Assembly: GCA_910587815.1 (NCBI GenBank) | Contig: CAJUNK010000003.1 | Span: 92,032-156,031, forward strand | Reading direction: 5' to 3' | DNA length: 64,000 nt | Origin: Candidatus Gastranaerophilales bacterium | GTDB lineage: Bacteria; Cyanobacteriota; Vampirovibrionia; Gastranaerophilales; Gastranaerophilaceae | Part shown: one piece after another, positions 1 to 8,585 of the stretch | Numbering within the stretch: the first letter of the stretch is position 1 | Layout of the letters: each line of letters opens with the position of its first letter | Made by a program: the position numbers and the translations under genes | Notes under the pieces: generated by a model | The model's database searches: none | What the model saw: only the letters and a program-made list of their open reading frames with translations | What the model was told of the DNA's origin: nothing

Positions 1-2
1 AA

Positions 3-464
3 GACGATATTGCGGTTATTCAATTTGATGCGCACACAGATTTAAGAGAAGAATATTTAGGTGAAAACCTCACACATTCAGGCGTTATGAAACAAATTGC
101 AAAAATTATAGGTTTTGAAAACATAGCACAAATTGGCATACGCTCTGGGGAAAAAGAAGAATTTGAGCTTATGAAAACAAATTCTACGCAAAAATTTCAA
201 CACAATGAATTAGATAAATTTAAAAATAAAAATATTTTCATCACAATTGATTTAGATGTTCTAGACCCTGGCATTATGAGTGGCGTTGGAACGCCTGAAG
301 CTGGCGGTTTAAGCTATAATGAACTTTTAGGATGGTTAAAATATTTAAAAGATTTCAATATAATTGGAATTGATGTTGTAGAATTAGCCCCTGACATTGA
401 TGCAAGTAAAAATTCGACAGCAACAGCATGTAAACTGATTAGAGAGTGTTTAATGCTTTTATAA
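3..464 (+). CDS. speB: Agmatinase / ureohydrolase family protein (5'-truncated)
   Basis: Only the C-terminal ~153 codons lie in the window; the open frame runs to the left edge, so the true start is outside. Ureohydrolases hydrolyse guanidino groups (agmatine to putrescine and urea) using two Mn ions. The metal motifs are visible: DAHTD at residues 9-13 of the fragment and DLDVLDP further on, followed by GVGTPEAGG, which is typical of the agmatinase branch rather than arginase. Polyamine synthesis is therefore the likely role, but substrate cannot be fixed from a fragment. The gene converges on coaE and their 3' ends overlap by 26 bp. Confidence 0.85.
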   Translation, partial: DDIAVIQFDAHTDLREEYLGENLTHSGVMKQIAKIIGFENIAQIGIRSGEKEEFELMKTNSTQKFQHNELDKFKNKNIFITIDLDVLDPGIMSGVGTPEAGGLSYNELLGWLKYLKDFNIIGIDVVELAPDIDASKNSTATACKLIRECLMLL

Positions 465-1005
465 TTTTTTTTGCACTGTCTTCAAGCTCAAAATCTGTAC
501 CTGAATTATCAATAATAAAATCTGAAAGTTTTATTTTTTCATATTCAGGTTTTTGGGATTTTATCCTAATTTCAGCTTCAGCTTTTGAAAGATTATTTCT
601 ATGCATAAGGCGTTTTAAACGTATGTTCTTATCTGCTTTAATAAAAATTATTTTATCAAAATATTTATTAAACCCTGATTCAAACAAAAGAGCAGCACTA
701 ACAAACAGAATTTTTTCATTTTTATTTTCAATAAAAAATTTTTCCATTTGATTTAAAATCAAAGGATAGATAAAATCTTCAAGCTCTTGCTTTAAAAAAG
801 GGTTTTTAAAGATATTTTTCGAAATTTCCACACGAGAAATTGTATTAAATTTTTTTAACAAAAATTCTTGTAAGTGTGATGAGTTTTCATATAAAAAATG
901 TGTAACTTCATCAAGACATAATACCTTGAACCCCAAGTTCTTTAGAAATTTTTCAAATAAGCTTTTTCCTGATGCAATATTACCCGTAATTGCGACTTTT
1001 AGCAT
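439..1005 (-). CDS. coaE: Dephospho-CoA kinase
   Basis: Catalyses the last step of coenzyme A synthesis, ATP-dependent phosphorylation of the 3'-OH of dephospho-CoA in the cytosol. The 188-residue protein is close to family length (~200). The P-loop GNIASGKS sits at residues 8-15, and a family-typical LLFESG segment lies in the middle. It is transcribed alone on this strand and overlaps the tail of the agmatinase gene by 26 bp. Confidence 0.93.
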   Translation of the reverse strand: MLKVAITGNIASGKSLFEKFLKNLGFKVLCLDEVTHFLYENSSHLQEFLLKKFNTISRVEISKNIFKNPFLKQELEDFIYPLILNQMEKFFIENKNEKILFVSAALLFESGFNKYFDKIIFIKADKNIRLKRLMHRNNLSKAEAEIRIKSQKPEYEKIKLSDFIIDNSGTDFELEDSAKKIIKALNTL

Positions 1006-1031
1006 AACTTTATTTTACACAAAAAACATAG

Positions 1032-1037
1032 TATAAT
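1032..1037 (+). promoter_or_regulatory. Putative -10 element of the BI-1/recJ operon
   Basis: A perfect TATAAT lies 46 bp before the ATG at 1083. The best -35 at 17-bp spacing is a weak TTTATT at about 1009. The leader carries a clear AAAGAGGAG ribosome site 8-10 bp before the ATG. Confidence 0.45.
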
Positions 1038-1082
1038 CTAATAGATAATTTGGGGAAATAATTTTTAAAGAGGAGAAATAAA

Positions 1083-1820
1083 ATGACATCCAACCCGATG
1101 ACAAATGATAGAATTTATGAAGGCGTTGTAATTACAGACCAGCCAATGACAGTTGCAGGCACCGTTAATAAAACATTAGCACTACTTGCAATTGTAGTTT
1201 TAGTTGCAGCATATACCTGGCATTTGGCTTATACCAATATGGCAGATAAACTTCAAATGATAATGGTTACTGGTGCTATTGCAGCCTTTGTTTTAGCATT
1301 GATTGCGGCATTTAAACCACAGCACTCAAAACCTTTGAGCATTGGATATGCAGCATGCGAAGGGCTTTTTCTTGGAGGTGTTTCTGCTATGTTCGAAGCA
1401 GCATTTCCTGGAATTGTTATGCAAGCAGTTTGCGGTACATTTTTAGGCATGGCAGCAGTTATGCTTTTATTTAAAGCTAGAATAATTCGTGCCACAGAAG
1501 CATTTCGTTCCACAATTATTGCAGCTACAGTATCAATTGCTGTGTTATACCTTGTAACATTTATTTCAAGCTTTTTTACGCCAGTTTTAGCAAATGCTGT
1601 ACACTCAAACGGGGCACTTGGAATAGCGCTTTCTTGTATAATTATTGTTGTTGCTTGTTTAAATTTTGTTTTAGATTTTGATTTTATTGAAAGAGGCACA
1701 CAACAAGGTGCTCCAAAATATCTTGAATGGTATGGTGCACTTAGCATGCTTGTTACGCTAATTTGGCTGTATCTTGAAATTTTAAAACTTCTTGCAAAAT
1801 TAAACAGCAGAAGAAACTAA
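1083..1820 (+). CDS. Bax inhibitor-1 / YccA family membrane protein
   Basis: An integral membrane protein of 245 residues with about seven hydrophobic segments beginning near residue 30, and a short charged N-terminus. Composition and order of the helices, with the loop around GYAACEGLFLGGVSAMFE, fit the bacterial BI-1 / YccA family (the Bax1-I-like branch). In bacteria this family is linked to membrane stress, ion leak and FtsH regulation; its biochemical role is not settled. It is followed after 17 bp by recJ, so the two are probably co-transcribed. A strong GAGGAG ribosome site supports the start at 1083. Confidence 0.8.
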   Translation: MTSNPMTNDRIYEGVVITDQPMTVAGTVNKTLALLAIVVLVAAYTWHLAYTNMADKLQMIMVTGAIAAFVLALIAAFKPQHSKPLSIGYAACEGLFLGGVSAMFEAAFPGIVMQAVCGTFLGMAAVMLLFKARIIRATEAFRSTIIAATVSIAVLYLVTFISSFFTPVLANAVHSNGALGIALSCIIIVVACLNFVLDFDFIERGTQQGAPKYLEWYGALSMLVTLIWLYLEILKLLAKLNSRRN

Positions 1821-1837
1821 GAAATAAACTTCTATAG

Positions 1838-4171
1838 ATGAAAATTTGGAATATAAAAACCGAACAAAATGATTTTATACTTCAATCCCTCTTAAATGCA
1901 AGGGGGATTGAAGAAAAAGAATTTGATGAATTTTTAAACCCGCTTGAATACGAATTATCAAGCCCTTATATTTTTGCTGATATGGAAAAAGCAAAAAAAA
2001 GGATTGAAAATGCAATTAAAAATCAAGAATTAATTTTAATATGGGGCGATTTTGACGCAGATGGCGTTACATCTACATCAATTTTGCACAAAACACTTAA
2101 AGTGCTTGGTGCAAATTTTGACTATATAATTCCTGACAGAGAAAAGATGGGTCATGGGTTAAACACCAAAATTTTGCTGCCATACATTGCAAAAAAGAAA
2201 CCAAAGGTATTAATTACGGTAGATTGCGGCATATCAAACGATAAAGAAATATCTTTGCTGCAAAATTTTAATATTGATGTCATTTTAACAGACCACCATA
2301 AAGCACCTGAAACCCTGCCAAATGCCTTTGCTATAATAAATCCAAAGGCGCAAAATTCTTTAGATGAAAAATTATCTATATCAGAAATTAAAAAAGTATC
2401 AGAACTTGCAGGTGCGGGCATTGCCTATAAATTAGCAACAGCTTTACTTGAAAATACTGACAATCAAAAGCTAAAAGATGAAATTTTAGTTTTAGCCTGT
2501 GTGGGCACAATAGCTGATGTTGTGCCGCTATTATATGAAAACCGAAGCATTGCAGCCAAGGGATTAGAATTAATAAATAAAGGCTGTCACAAAGGAATAA
2601 ACACTCTTTTTAAGGCAAACAATAAGGATGGCAATAGTCTAGTTTCAAGCTATAATGTTGCATTTATTTTGGCCCCAAGAATTAATGCAGCAGGAAGATT
2701 AGCTACAGCGGATTCTGCATTTAAATTATTAACAGAAGAAGATGAAATTGAAATAAAAAATGCAATAAGAGAATTAGATAATTATAACAAAATACGCCAA
2801 AACCTTTGCGATACAATATTTTCAGAAGCTATTGATGAAATCAGCAAAAATAAAGATTTTAAAAAACAAAAAGCAATTGTTATTTTTAATGAAAATTGGC
2901 ATATTGGTGTTATTGGAATTGTAGCATCAAAACTTGTAGAAAAATTTTACAAGCCTGTTTTCATCATGACAAAAGATGATGAAAATATGGCAAGATGCTC
3001 TATCCGCGGAATAGTCGAATATAATATAACAGAAATTCTAGATGAGAATAAAGAACTGTTTACAGGGGGCTATGGGGGACATGCTCTTGCAGGTGGTTTT
3101 TCTTTTGATTTAAACACAATACCTTTTGAAGATGTTAAATCTGCAATTTTAAACACATTTGATTCAAAAGAGGATGTGAAAATCTCGGGCCCTAGCCTTG
3201 AAATTGATGCAGCCATAGAAGGCAAGGATATAAATGAAGATTTAATAGAAATTATTCAAAAATTAGAGCCTACAGGTCAAAACAATCCAAGCCCAATTTT
3301 TGCAATAAAAAATGCCAGCTTGATTTATAAAAAAACAATGGGTAAAGAAAATAATCATCTTTCATTTAAATGTAAAAAAGATGGTATTGAATTAAACTGC
3401 ATTTGGTGGCGTCATTCAGACATTTTAGCCGATGAGAAAGAAGAAATAGACATTGCATTTGAACCAAAAATAAATATTTACAATGGTGAAAAATCAATCC
3501 GGCTTTATGCTGTAGATGTAAAAACAAAAAAAGATTCAAGCACAAAAGGTGCGTATAATTCTGAATTAAAATTTTATGACCATAGAATGAAAGATGGAAT
3601 TTTGAATAATATTGAAGAATATATCAAAAGACCAAATATTGACATAGGTATTTTTGCCAAACGGATGAATACAAAAACAAAATTAAAAAATTATCCTGAA
3701 ATTACTTCAAAAATTTTACAAGATGATTGCAAAACAGATGATTTAATGTTTTTTGATTATCCAAATAATATGAATGATTTTATTGAAATTTTAAATACCA
3801 AAAATGGTAAAATCCATTTAATGAGAGAAGAATTTAGTGAAAACATTGAAGATTATATAAAACAGTTAATTGGAATGTTGAAATTTGCAACAAACAATAA
3901 AGGTGGCGAAATTTCTATCCAAAATTTTGCAGAATTAATTGGGGTTAGTGAAAATTTTATACAAATTGCACTTGAAATATTGGAAGAATTTAATTCTATT
4001 GAAATTTTAGACATAGACAAAATTAATTTTATAACACCTCCGCATTTAGAATTATTTTGTCATTGCGAAAATTTTGCAGTACTAAAAGAAGAATTTGATA
4101 AAATTATAGAATTTAAAAAACATATCGCCCAAATTTCTTTGGACGATATAGAAAAACTTGTAAATATTTAA
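1838..4171 (+). CDS. recJ: Single-stranded-DNA-specific exonuclease RecJ
   Basis: A 5'-3' exonuclease on single-stranded DNA acting in RecF-type recombination and mismatch/base-excision repair. The DHH phosphoesterase core is intact: WGDFDADGVTST at residues 69-80, DCGIS, and LTDHH, all contributing metal ligands. The DHHA1 segment GGYGGHALAGGF lies near residue 410, followed by an OB-type region. At 777 residues it is longer than E. coli RecJ (577) and has a C-terminal extension of roughly 200 residues, as in other long RecJ forms. The gene lies 17 bp after the BI-1 gene. No strong ribosome site is seen before the ATG, suggesting coupled translation. Confidence 0.93.
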   Translation: MKIWNIKTEQNDFILQSLLNARGIEEKEFDEFLNPLEYELSSPYIFADMEKAKKRIENAIKNQELILIWGDFDADGVTSTSILHKTLKVLGANFDYIIPDREKMGHGLNTKILLPYIAKKKPKVLITVDCGISNDKEISLLQNFNIDVILTDHHKAPETLPNAFAIINPKAQNSLDEKLSISEIKKVSELAGAGIAYKLATALLENTDNQKLKDEILVLACVGTIADVVPLLYENRSIAAKGLELINKGCHKGINTLFKANNKDGNSLVSSYNVAFILAPRINAAGRLATADSAFKLLTEEDEIEIKNAIRELDNYNKIRQNLCDTIFSEAIDEISKNKDFKKQKAIVIFNENWHIGVIGIVASKLVEKFYKPVFIMTKDDENMARCSIRGIVEYNITEILDENKELFTGGYGGHALAGGFSFDLNTIPFEDVKSAILNTFDSKEDVKISGPSLEIDAAIEGKDINEDLIEIIQKLEPTGQNNPSPIFAIKNASLIYKKTMGKENNHLSFKCKKDGIELNCIWWRHSDILADEKEEIDIAFEPKINIYNGEKSIRLYAVDVKTKKDSSTKGAYNSELKFYDHRMKDGILNNIEEYIKRPNIDIGIFAKRMNTKTKLKNYPEITSKILQDDCKTDDLMFFDYPNNMNDFIEILNTKNGKIHLMREEFSENIEDYIKQLIGMLKFATNNKGGEISIQNFAELIGVSENFIQIALEILEEFNSIEILDIDKINFITPPHLELFCHCENFAVLKEEFDKIIEFKKHIAQISLDDIEKLVNI

Positions 4172-4186
4172 AAATACTAATAAATA

Positions 4187-4609
4187 TTAATCAATATTAT
4201 CATTCAACATTTTTTTCATTTTATCAATATTTTTCATCTTCTTTTGAAGCGCTTTGTATTCCTTTTTTAATGTTGAAAGTTCAGATTTTCTTGTATTAAC
4301 TTCTATAATTTTTGCATCTACCTGACTTTTATAATTTGACAATTGTTCCCTTACATCTACTTCAGCAGATTCAAGATTATTTACAGCACTTTTAAATTTT
4401 TCATTTGAAAGTGACTCATTTACTTTTTTTACATCTACAGCATCTGTCTCAGGTGCAACATTTGTTTCAATTTTTGTTTCAGATACAGGCTGCACATTTA
4501 TGGTTTCAGTTTGTGCATTATCAGAAAAAACAGCTTCATCAGCCAAAACTGAAGCAAATCCTAAACAAAACATAAGCCCTGCAAGAACATATTTCTTTAT
4601 GTTTAACAT
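4187..4609 (-). CDS. Small secreted coiled-coil protein of unknown function
   Basis: I do not recognise a family. The first ~23 residues form a classical signal peptide (two Lys, a hydrophobic core, then VLA before DEAVF), so export across the inner membrane is likely. Residues 30-65 are low-complexity, rich in Thr, Val, Glu and Asn. Residues 70-138 are charged with heptad-like spacing, indicating a coiled coil. No cysteine remains in the mature part. A periplasmic or envelope-associated structural role is a guess. It converges on recJ with a 15-bp gap and has a GGAGAG ribosome site. Confidence 0.7.
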   Translation of the reverse strand: MLNIKKYVLAGLMFCLGFASVLADEAVFSDNAQTETINVQPVSETKIETNVAPETDAVDVKKVNESLSNEKFKSAVNNLESAEVDVREQLSNYKSQVDAKIIEVNTRKSELSTLKKEYKALQKKMKNIDKMKKMLNDNID

Positions 4610-4688
4610 ACTTCTCTCCTTATAACTCCTTATTATTATGTTACAAGGAAAAAAGTAAGTTTGTCAAATTTTGTTAGTTTGATATTCT

Positions 4689-4871
4689 TTAAATATCTTC
4701 TATCCAAATTGCATTAACAGGGCAAACAAGAGCTGCATCAATACAATCTTGTTCATTGCCCTGCACCTTAGAATCATCTACATGGGCTATTACATCTACA
4801 GAAAATACATCAGAATTTATAGCTTCACATGCACCACAAGCTACGCATCCATCCATTATACAAACATTCAT
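4689..4871 (-). CDS. Single-cluster 4Fe-4S ferredoxin
   Basis: A 60-residue electron carrier. Cys9, Cys12 and Cys15 (GCVACGAC) plus Cys50 followed by Pro make one [4Fe-4S] site; Cys4 and Cys43 are additional. The acidic composition and C-terminal VCPVNAIWIEDI are typical of small one-cluster ferredoxins of anaerobes. It has a GGAGAT ribosome site. Partners are unknown; the radical SAM enzyme 0.5 kb upstream on the same strand is one possible user of reducing equivalents, but that is inference. Confidence 0.88.
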   Translation of the reverse strand: MNVCIMDGCVACGACEAINSDVFSVDVIAHVDDSKVQGNEQDCIDAALVCPVNAIWIEDI

Positions 4872-4957
4872 AAAATATCTCCTTTTCTTAATTTAAAGAT
4901 ATTTTATTGAAAGCAGCTTGCAAATTTAACCCCAAGGAGGGTAGGCCTATTGGAGAA

Positions 4958-5290
4958 TTATACACAAGATAAAGATTTACTTGTTTTTTGCAACAATCTT
5001 TTGCATTGCAAAGATATATCATACCCCAATATCGCACCCAAAATGAAATCTTCAAAAGGATTTAAAGCATCCAAGGGCTTTGAAAGATGCGTATCAATAA
5101 CATCTATGCATTCTTTCTTGCCAAAAAAAATATTCATTTTGTTTTCAGATACTTTTTGCACAGAATAAGAAATGTTACTTTTTTTAAGCTTTGTCAAAAT
5201 TTCATCATGTAAATTAACACCACATGTAACAAGGGCAACAGGCTTTGTGCCTTTTTGTATTTCATAAAGATAAGTATTAAAAACCCTCAT
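4958..5290 (-). CDS. DUF2023-like small protein
   Basis: A 110-residue cytosolic protein with no signal peptide or membrane span. The pattern VFN..LYE..KG..P.ALVT at the start, then INVFFG-like (NIFFGKKECIDVI), then a C-terminal P.EDFILG..LGYD..QCKR segment matches my memory of the DUF2023 family, often found beside flavodoxin or ferredoxin genes. A ferredoxin gene does follow on the same strand. The function of the family is not known to me. The start is supported by an AGGAGAG ribosome site. Confidence 0.6.
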   Translation of the reverse strand: MRVFNTYLYEIQKGTKPVALVTCGVNLHDEILTKLKKSNISYSVQKVSENKMNIFFGKKECIDVIDTHLSKPLDALNPFEDFILGAILGYDISLQCKRLLQKTSKSLSCV

Positions 5291-5326
5291 AAACTCTCCT
5301 CTTTTCTTTATGAAAAAGACGAAAAT

Positions 5327-6742
5327 TTAATGTTTTTTGTTCCTGAATAATACTTTTAGCCCAGCTTTAAAATAGTTTTTAAATTCTGCAAAACTTCTTA
5401 TGCTAAACAGCATCATAAAAATATAAGAAAGCCTAATATAATAACCCCTTACAGCTTTTTGATGAAGCTCAAAAACTCTTTCTTTGGTCAGATGATGAGT
5501 ATTTACACTTGGATAAAAATATGGCATATCATAATTTAAATCACCAAGATTATGTTCTTTTACATAATCATAAAACCTGCTGCCACAAAGGGCTGTAGCT
5601 GTATAATAGCTCACAAAATGCGTGTTTAATTTTTTTGAAAATTCAATTGTTTGACGCGCTGTTTCTTCGCTTTCCCAAGGAAGCCCCAAAACATAGTACG
5701 CATATACTTTTATGCCTTTTTTCTTAAACATAGAGACGGTATTTTTAATGTTATTAAGGGTGATTTTTTTACCCATTTTATCAAGCATATACTGCGAACC
5801 GCTTTCAATTCCAATGGATACAAGTTTACAGCCTGCTTTTTTCATTAAATCTATAGTATCAGAATCTGCCGTATCAGCCCTTGAATTTGTGGAAAAAGTA
5901 ATTTTAAGACCTGATTTTATAATAGCTTCACACAAATTATGCACCCAATTTTTATCTAAATTAAAAATATCAGACCAAAAAATGAAATTTTTAATCCCAT
6001 ATTTTTCATAACATTCTTTTATTTCACCTAAAATATTTTCAGGAGTTCTATAACGCACTTTCGCTCCTGAAACAGGGGTTGCAAGACAGAAGAAGCAATG
6101 AAAAGGGCAACCTCTTGAAACTTTAATTACCGCCTGAAGCTCACCAGTATCAGGTCTTTTATATATATTGTTATCAATTAAATCTCGCGCAGGATAGGGA
6201 AGCTTATCCAGCTCATCATTAAAAGGACGTGTTTCATTAGATAAAATTATCCCATCAGCATTTCTATATGTTATCCCTAAAATTTCAGATAAATTTTTAC
6301 CTGATAAAATATCTTTAAGCGTTAGCTCAGCCTCACCCCTTATTGCAATATCTAGTGCAGGAAAACTTTCAAGTGCTTCTTTTGCTAAAATATTAAAATG
6401 AGCACCCTTTGCAATAGTTACAATATCAGGAAAATTTTCTTTTATCATCTTTAATGGCGCTAAATCATTATTCAAAGTTGGGGTTGCTGCATTTAAAACA
6501 AGATATTTAGGCCCAAATTTCCTAATATCAGCCATTAAATCATCTACAGTTTCGTTATTTAAACTGTAATCCTTAATTTTAGGCTCAAAATCTTCCATGC
6601 GTGCAATTGAAGCCAAATACATCAAATCAGACGGTGGAAGCGGAGGTATTACAATTAAGTCATCTGTTGGCTGCTGGCATCTATCTTCCCTATTCATCAC
6701 TGGAGATGGCGGGTATATTAAAAATATTTTTTTATTTTCCAT
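5327..6742 (-). CDS. B12-binding-domain-type radical SAM protein
   Basis: A 471-residue radical SAM enzyme. Residues 1-175 resemble the cobalamin-binding (Rossmann-like) domain found before the SAM barrel in this superfamily. The [4Fe-4S] ligands are Cys212, Cys216 and Cys219 in CPFHCFFC. Residues around ESGSQYMLDKMGKK belong to the Elp3/MiaB-like barrel. A C-terminal hydrophobic stretch (about 435-450) is present. Members act on lipids, peptidoglycan precursors, hopanoids or antibiotics; the substrate here cannot be told. It overlaps the SDR gene upstream by 11 bp, so the two are translationally coupled and probably work together. Confidence 0.82.
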   Translation of the reverse strand: MENKKIFLIYPPSPVMNREDRCQQPTDDLIVIPPLPPSDLMYLASIARMEDFEPKIKDYSLNNETVDDLMADIRKFGPKYLVLNAATPTLNNDLAPLKMIKENFPDIVTIAKGAHFNILAKEALESFPALDIAIRGEAELTLKDILSGKNLSEILGITYRNADGIILSNETRPFNDELDKLPYPARDLIDNNIYKRPDTGELQAVIKVSRGCPFHCFFCLATPVSGAKVRYRTPENILGEIKECYEKYGIKNFIFWSDIFNLDKNWVHNLCEAIIKSGLKITFSTNSRADTADSDTIDLMKKAGCKLVSIGIESGSQYMLDKMGKKITLNNIKNTVSMFKKKGIKVYAYYVLGLPWESEETARQTIEFSKKLNTHFVSYYTATALCGSRFYDYVKEHNLGDLNYDMPYFYPSVNTHHLTKERVFELHQKAVRGYYIRLSYIFMMLFSIRSFAEFKNYFKAGLKVLFRNKKH

Positions 6743-7553
6743 TCTTAAATTTCCTCACTCTATAATTTAGTGTTTTTGTTATCAAAAAATTCAAAATACT
6801 CTTAGGGATAAATCTTGAAAACGACGCAAAATATGCATCATGTCCTATTAAATAAGACTTTTTAGGGTTTTTAGATTTTATTGCCTTTAAAATTACTTTT
6901 GCAACATCATCAGGTAAAAGACCTTTATTTGCATTATTTTTAGCATTTTCTAATAAAAATTGGCCAATTTCAGAATATTCATTACTGAAATTTTCAAAAT
7001 TATCTTTATTTAAATCTATACAATACTGCCAAAATTTTGTTTTAACAACACCTGGCTTTATTGAAACGCATTTAATTCCTGTTTCAAGTTCAAATGCATT
7101 TAATATAATATCAGCAGCAGCTTTTGCAGCACAATATGGAGAAATAAACGGAAAGATACCAAAAGATGCCATTGATGATATGTTTATCATTTTTGAATTT
7201 TTATTTAAATAAGGATAAATAAAGGATAAAAACCTCGAAAAAGCAATAACGGAAACCTCCATTTGATGCCTCAAATCATCAGACTTTAAATTTGATACAG
7301 GAGATGTTATTGCAACACCGGAAAAATTTACAACCGCATCAAATTTAGTATTCTTGATATTTTTTTTAAACTCTAAATAAGAATCTTCATCACAAATATC
7401 AAGAAATAATGGAAGAAAGTTATCCAATGTTTCAGGTATATCTTTTCTATATGTTGCAAAAATATTTACATTAAAAGAGAAAAGATATTTTATCAGGCTT
7501 CTTGCAATATCCGAATTTGCACCTATTATTAAGATATTTTTATTTTTTAGCAT
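6732..7553 (-). CDS. Short-chain dehydrogenase/reductase
   Basis: A 273-residue NAD(P)-dependent oxidoreductase of the classical SDR type. The cofactor loop is GANSDIA at residues 11-17. The catalytic set is visible: Ser126/127, Tyr140 and Lys144 (YCAAK). It is slightly long for the family, with a basic C-terminus. It is the first gene of a two-gene unit with the radical SAM gene (11-bp overlap). The substrate is unknown; a lipid or polyketide-like modification would fit the pairing but is inference. Confidence 0.85.
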   Translation of the reverse strand: MLKNKNILIIGANSDIARSLIKYLFSFNVNIFATYRKDIPETLDNFLPLFLDICDEDSYLEFKKNIKNTKFDAVVNFSGVAITSPVSNLKSDDLRHQMEVSVIAFSRFLSFIYPYLNKNSKMINISSMASFGIFPFISPYCAAKAAADIILNAFELETGIKCVSIKPGVVKTKFWQYCIDLNKDNFENFSNEYSEIGQFLLENAKNNANKGLLPDDVAKVILKAIKSKNPKKSYLIGHDAYFASFSRFIPKSILNFLITKTLNYRVRKFKNGK

Positions 7554-7637
7554 AAGTTAAATTTAACATTAGAAAAGTGTTTTTGTCCTGTTTTTAACAA
7601 TTTGACACACAAACGTCATCTATGGTAAAGATAAGGT

Positions 7638-8585
7638 ATGCAAGAAAATTTAGACATAATAACAATAGGGGAGGGTTTAGTAGAACTGTCTGCTCCATCC
7701 CTTTTAAAAAACAGCGAATGCTTTGATAAATATTATGGCGGTGACACACTTGTGAGCGCCATAGCTGCTCTTAGAAGCGGTTCTGCTGTTGGATATATTA
7801 CAAAAATTGGCAATGATAGTTTTGGAGAATATCTTTTAGATGCCTGGCAGTCAGAAGGTCTTGATTCTAGCCAGGTAAAGCTTTCAAAAGGCCAAAATGG
7901 AATTTATTTTGTAGGCAGCACTTGTACAGGCGATACAAATAAACGCGAATATCAATATTACAGACAAAAAACAGCCGCAAGCACGCTTTCTGTTGATGAT
8001 ATAAACTTTGATTATATTAAAAGAGGAAAACTTGTTTATGCTACAGGTTTTGTACAAAGTTTATCTCTAAGTGTACGCGAAGCTGTTGGTGAAGTTTTTA
8101 AATTTGCAAAAGAACATGATATTCTAACCGCATACGATCCAAATTGCCAAAAATGCGGTATGAATAAAGATGAAGCGCTTGAGAATTTTGATTTAATTAG
8201 AGATTATATTGATATAATGTTTATTGAAACAACTGATGCACAAACGTTATTTGATATAACAAGCACAGATATGATAATTACAAAGCTTTCAGACCTTGCT
8301 ATAAAGATGGTTGTTGTTAAAGATCCTGAAAATGGAATTTCAATTTATGAAAACAATGAACGGGTAAATATTCCGCCTTTGGATTTTGAAATGGTTGATG
8401 CAACTGGCGTTTCAAATGCATTTAATGGTGCATTTTTAAGCAGATATTTAGATGGAGTTTCAGCGTTTAATGCGGGCAGATACGCAAGTGCATTATGCTT
8501 ATTGCAAATGCAGAATGTAGGTGCTGTAAAATCCATTCCTTATAAAAATTTAGTAGACGAGTATTGTGGTAAAATTTATGGGTAA
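7638..8585 (+). CDS. PfkB-family sugar kinase with altered catalytic motif
   Basis: A 315-residue ribokinase-fold protein resembling 2-keto-3-deoxygluconate kinase and other PfkB kinases. The N-terminal signature YYGGDTLVSAIAALRSG (32-48) and TKIGNDSFGEYLL (55-67) are present. The second PfkB signature, normally D(T/A)xGAGD.F, reads DATGVSNAF: Asn260 replaces the aspartate that acts as catalytic base, and the anion-hole Ala-Gly is Val-Ser. Activity may be lost or altered, or the protein may have become regulatory. It heads a close-packed operon with csaB and his genes. A TTGACA at 7602 is a possible -35, though its -10 is poor. Confidence 0.8.
   Translation: MQENLDIITIGEGLVELSAPSLLKNSECFDKYYGGDTLVSAIAALRSGSAVGYITKIGNDSFGEYLLDAWQSEGLDSSQVKLSKGQNGIYFVGSTCTGDTNKREYQYYRQKTAASTLSVDDINFDYIKRGKLVYATGFVQSLSLSVREAVGEVFKFAKEHDILTAYDPNCQKCGMNKDEALENFDLIRDYIDIMFIETTDAQTLFDITSTDMIITKLSDLAIKMVVVKDPENGISIYENNERVNIPPLDFEMVDATGVSNAFNGAFLSRYLDGVSAFNAGRYASALCLLQMQNVGAVKSIPYKNLVDEYCGKIYG

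Noticed and set aside
8566..8577. Upstream ATG of csaB at 8566
   Set aside because: Adds four residues before the family-typical MGKRVLISG and has no better ribosome site.
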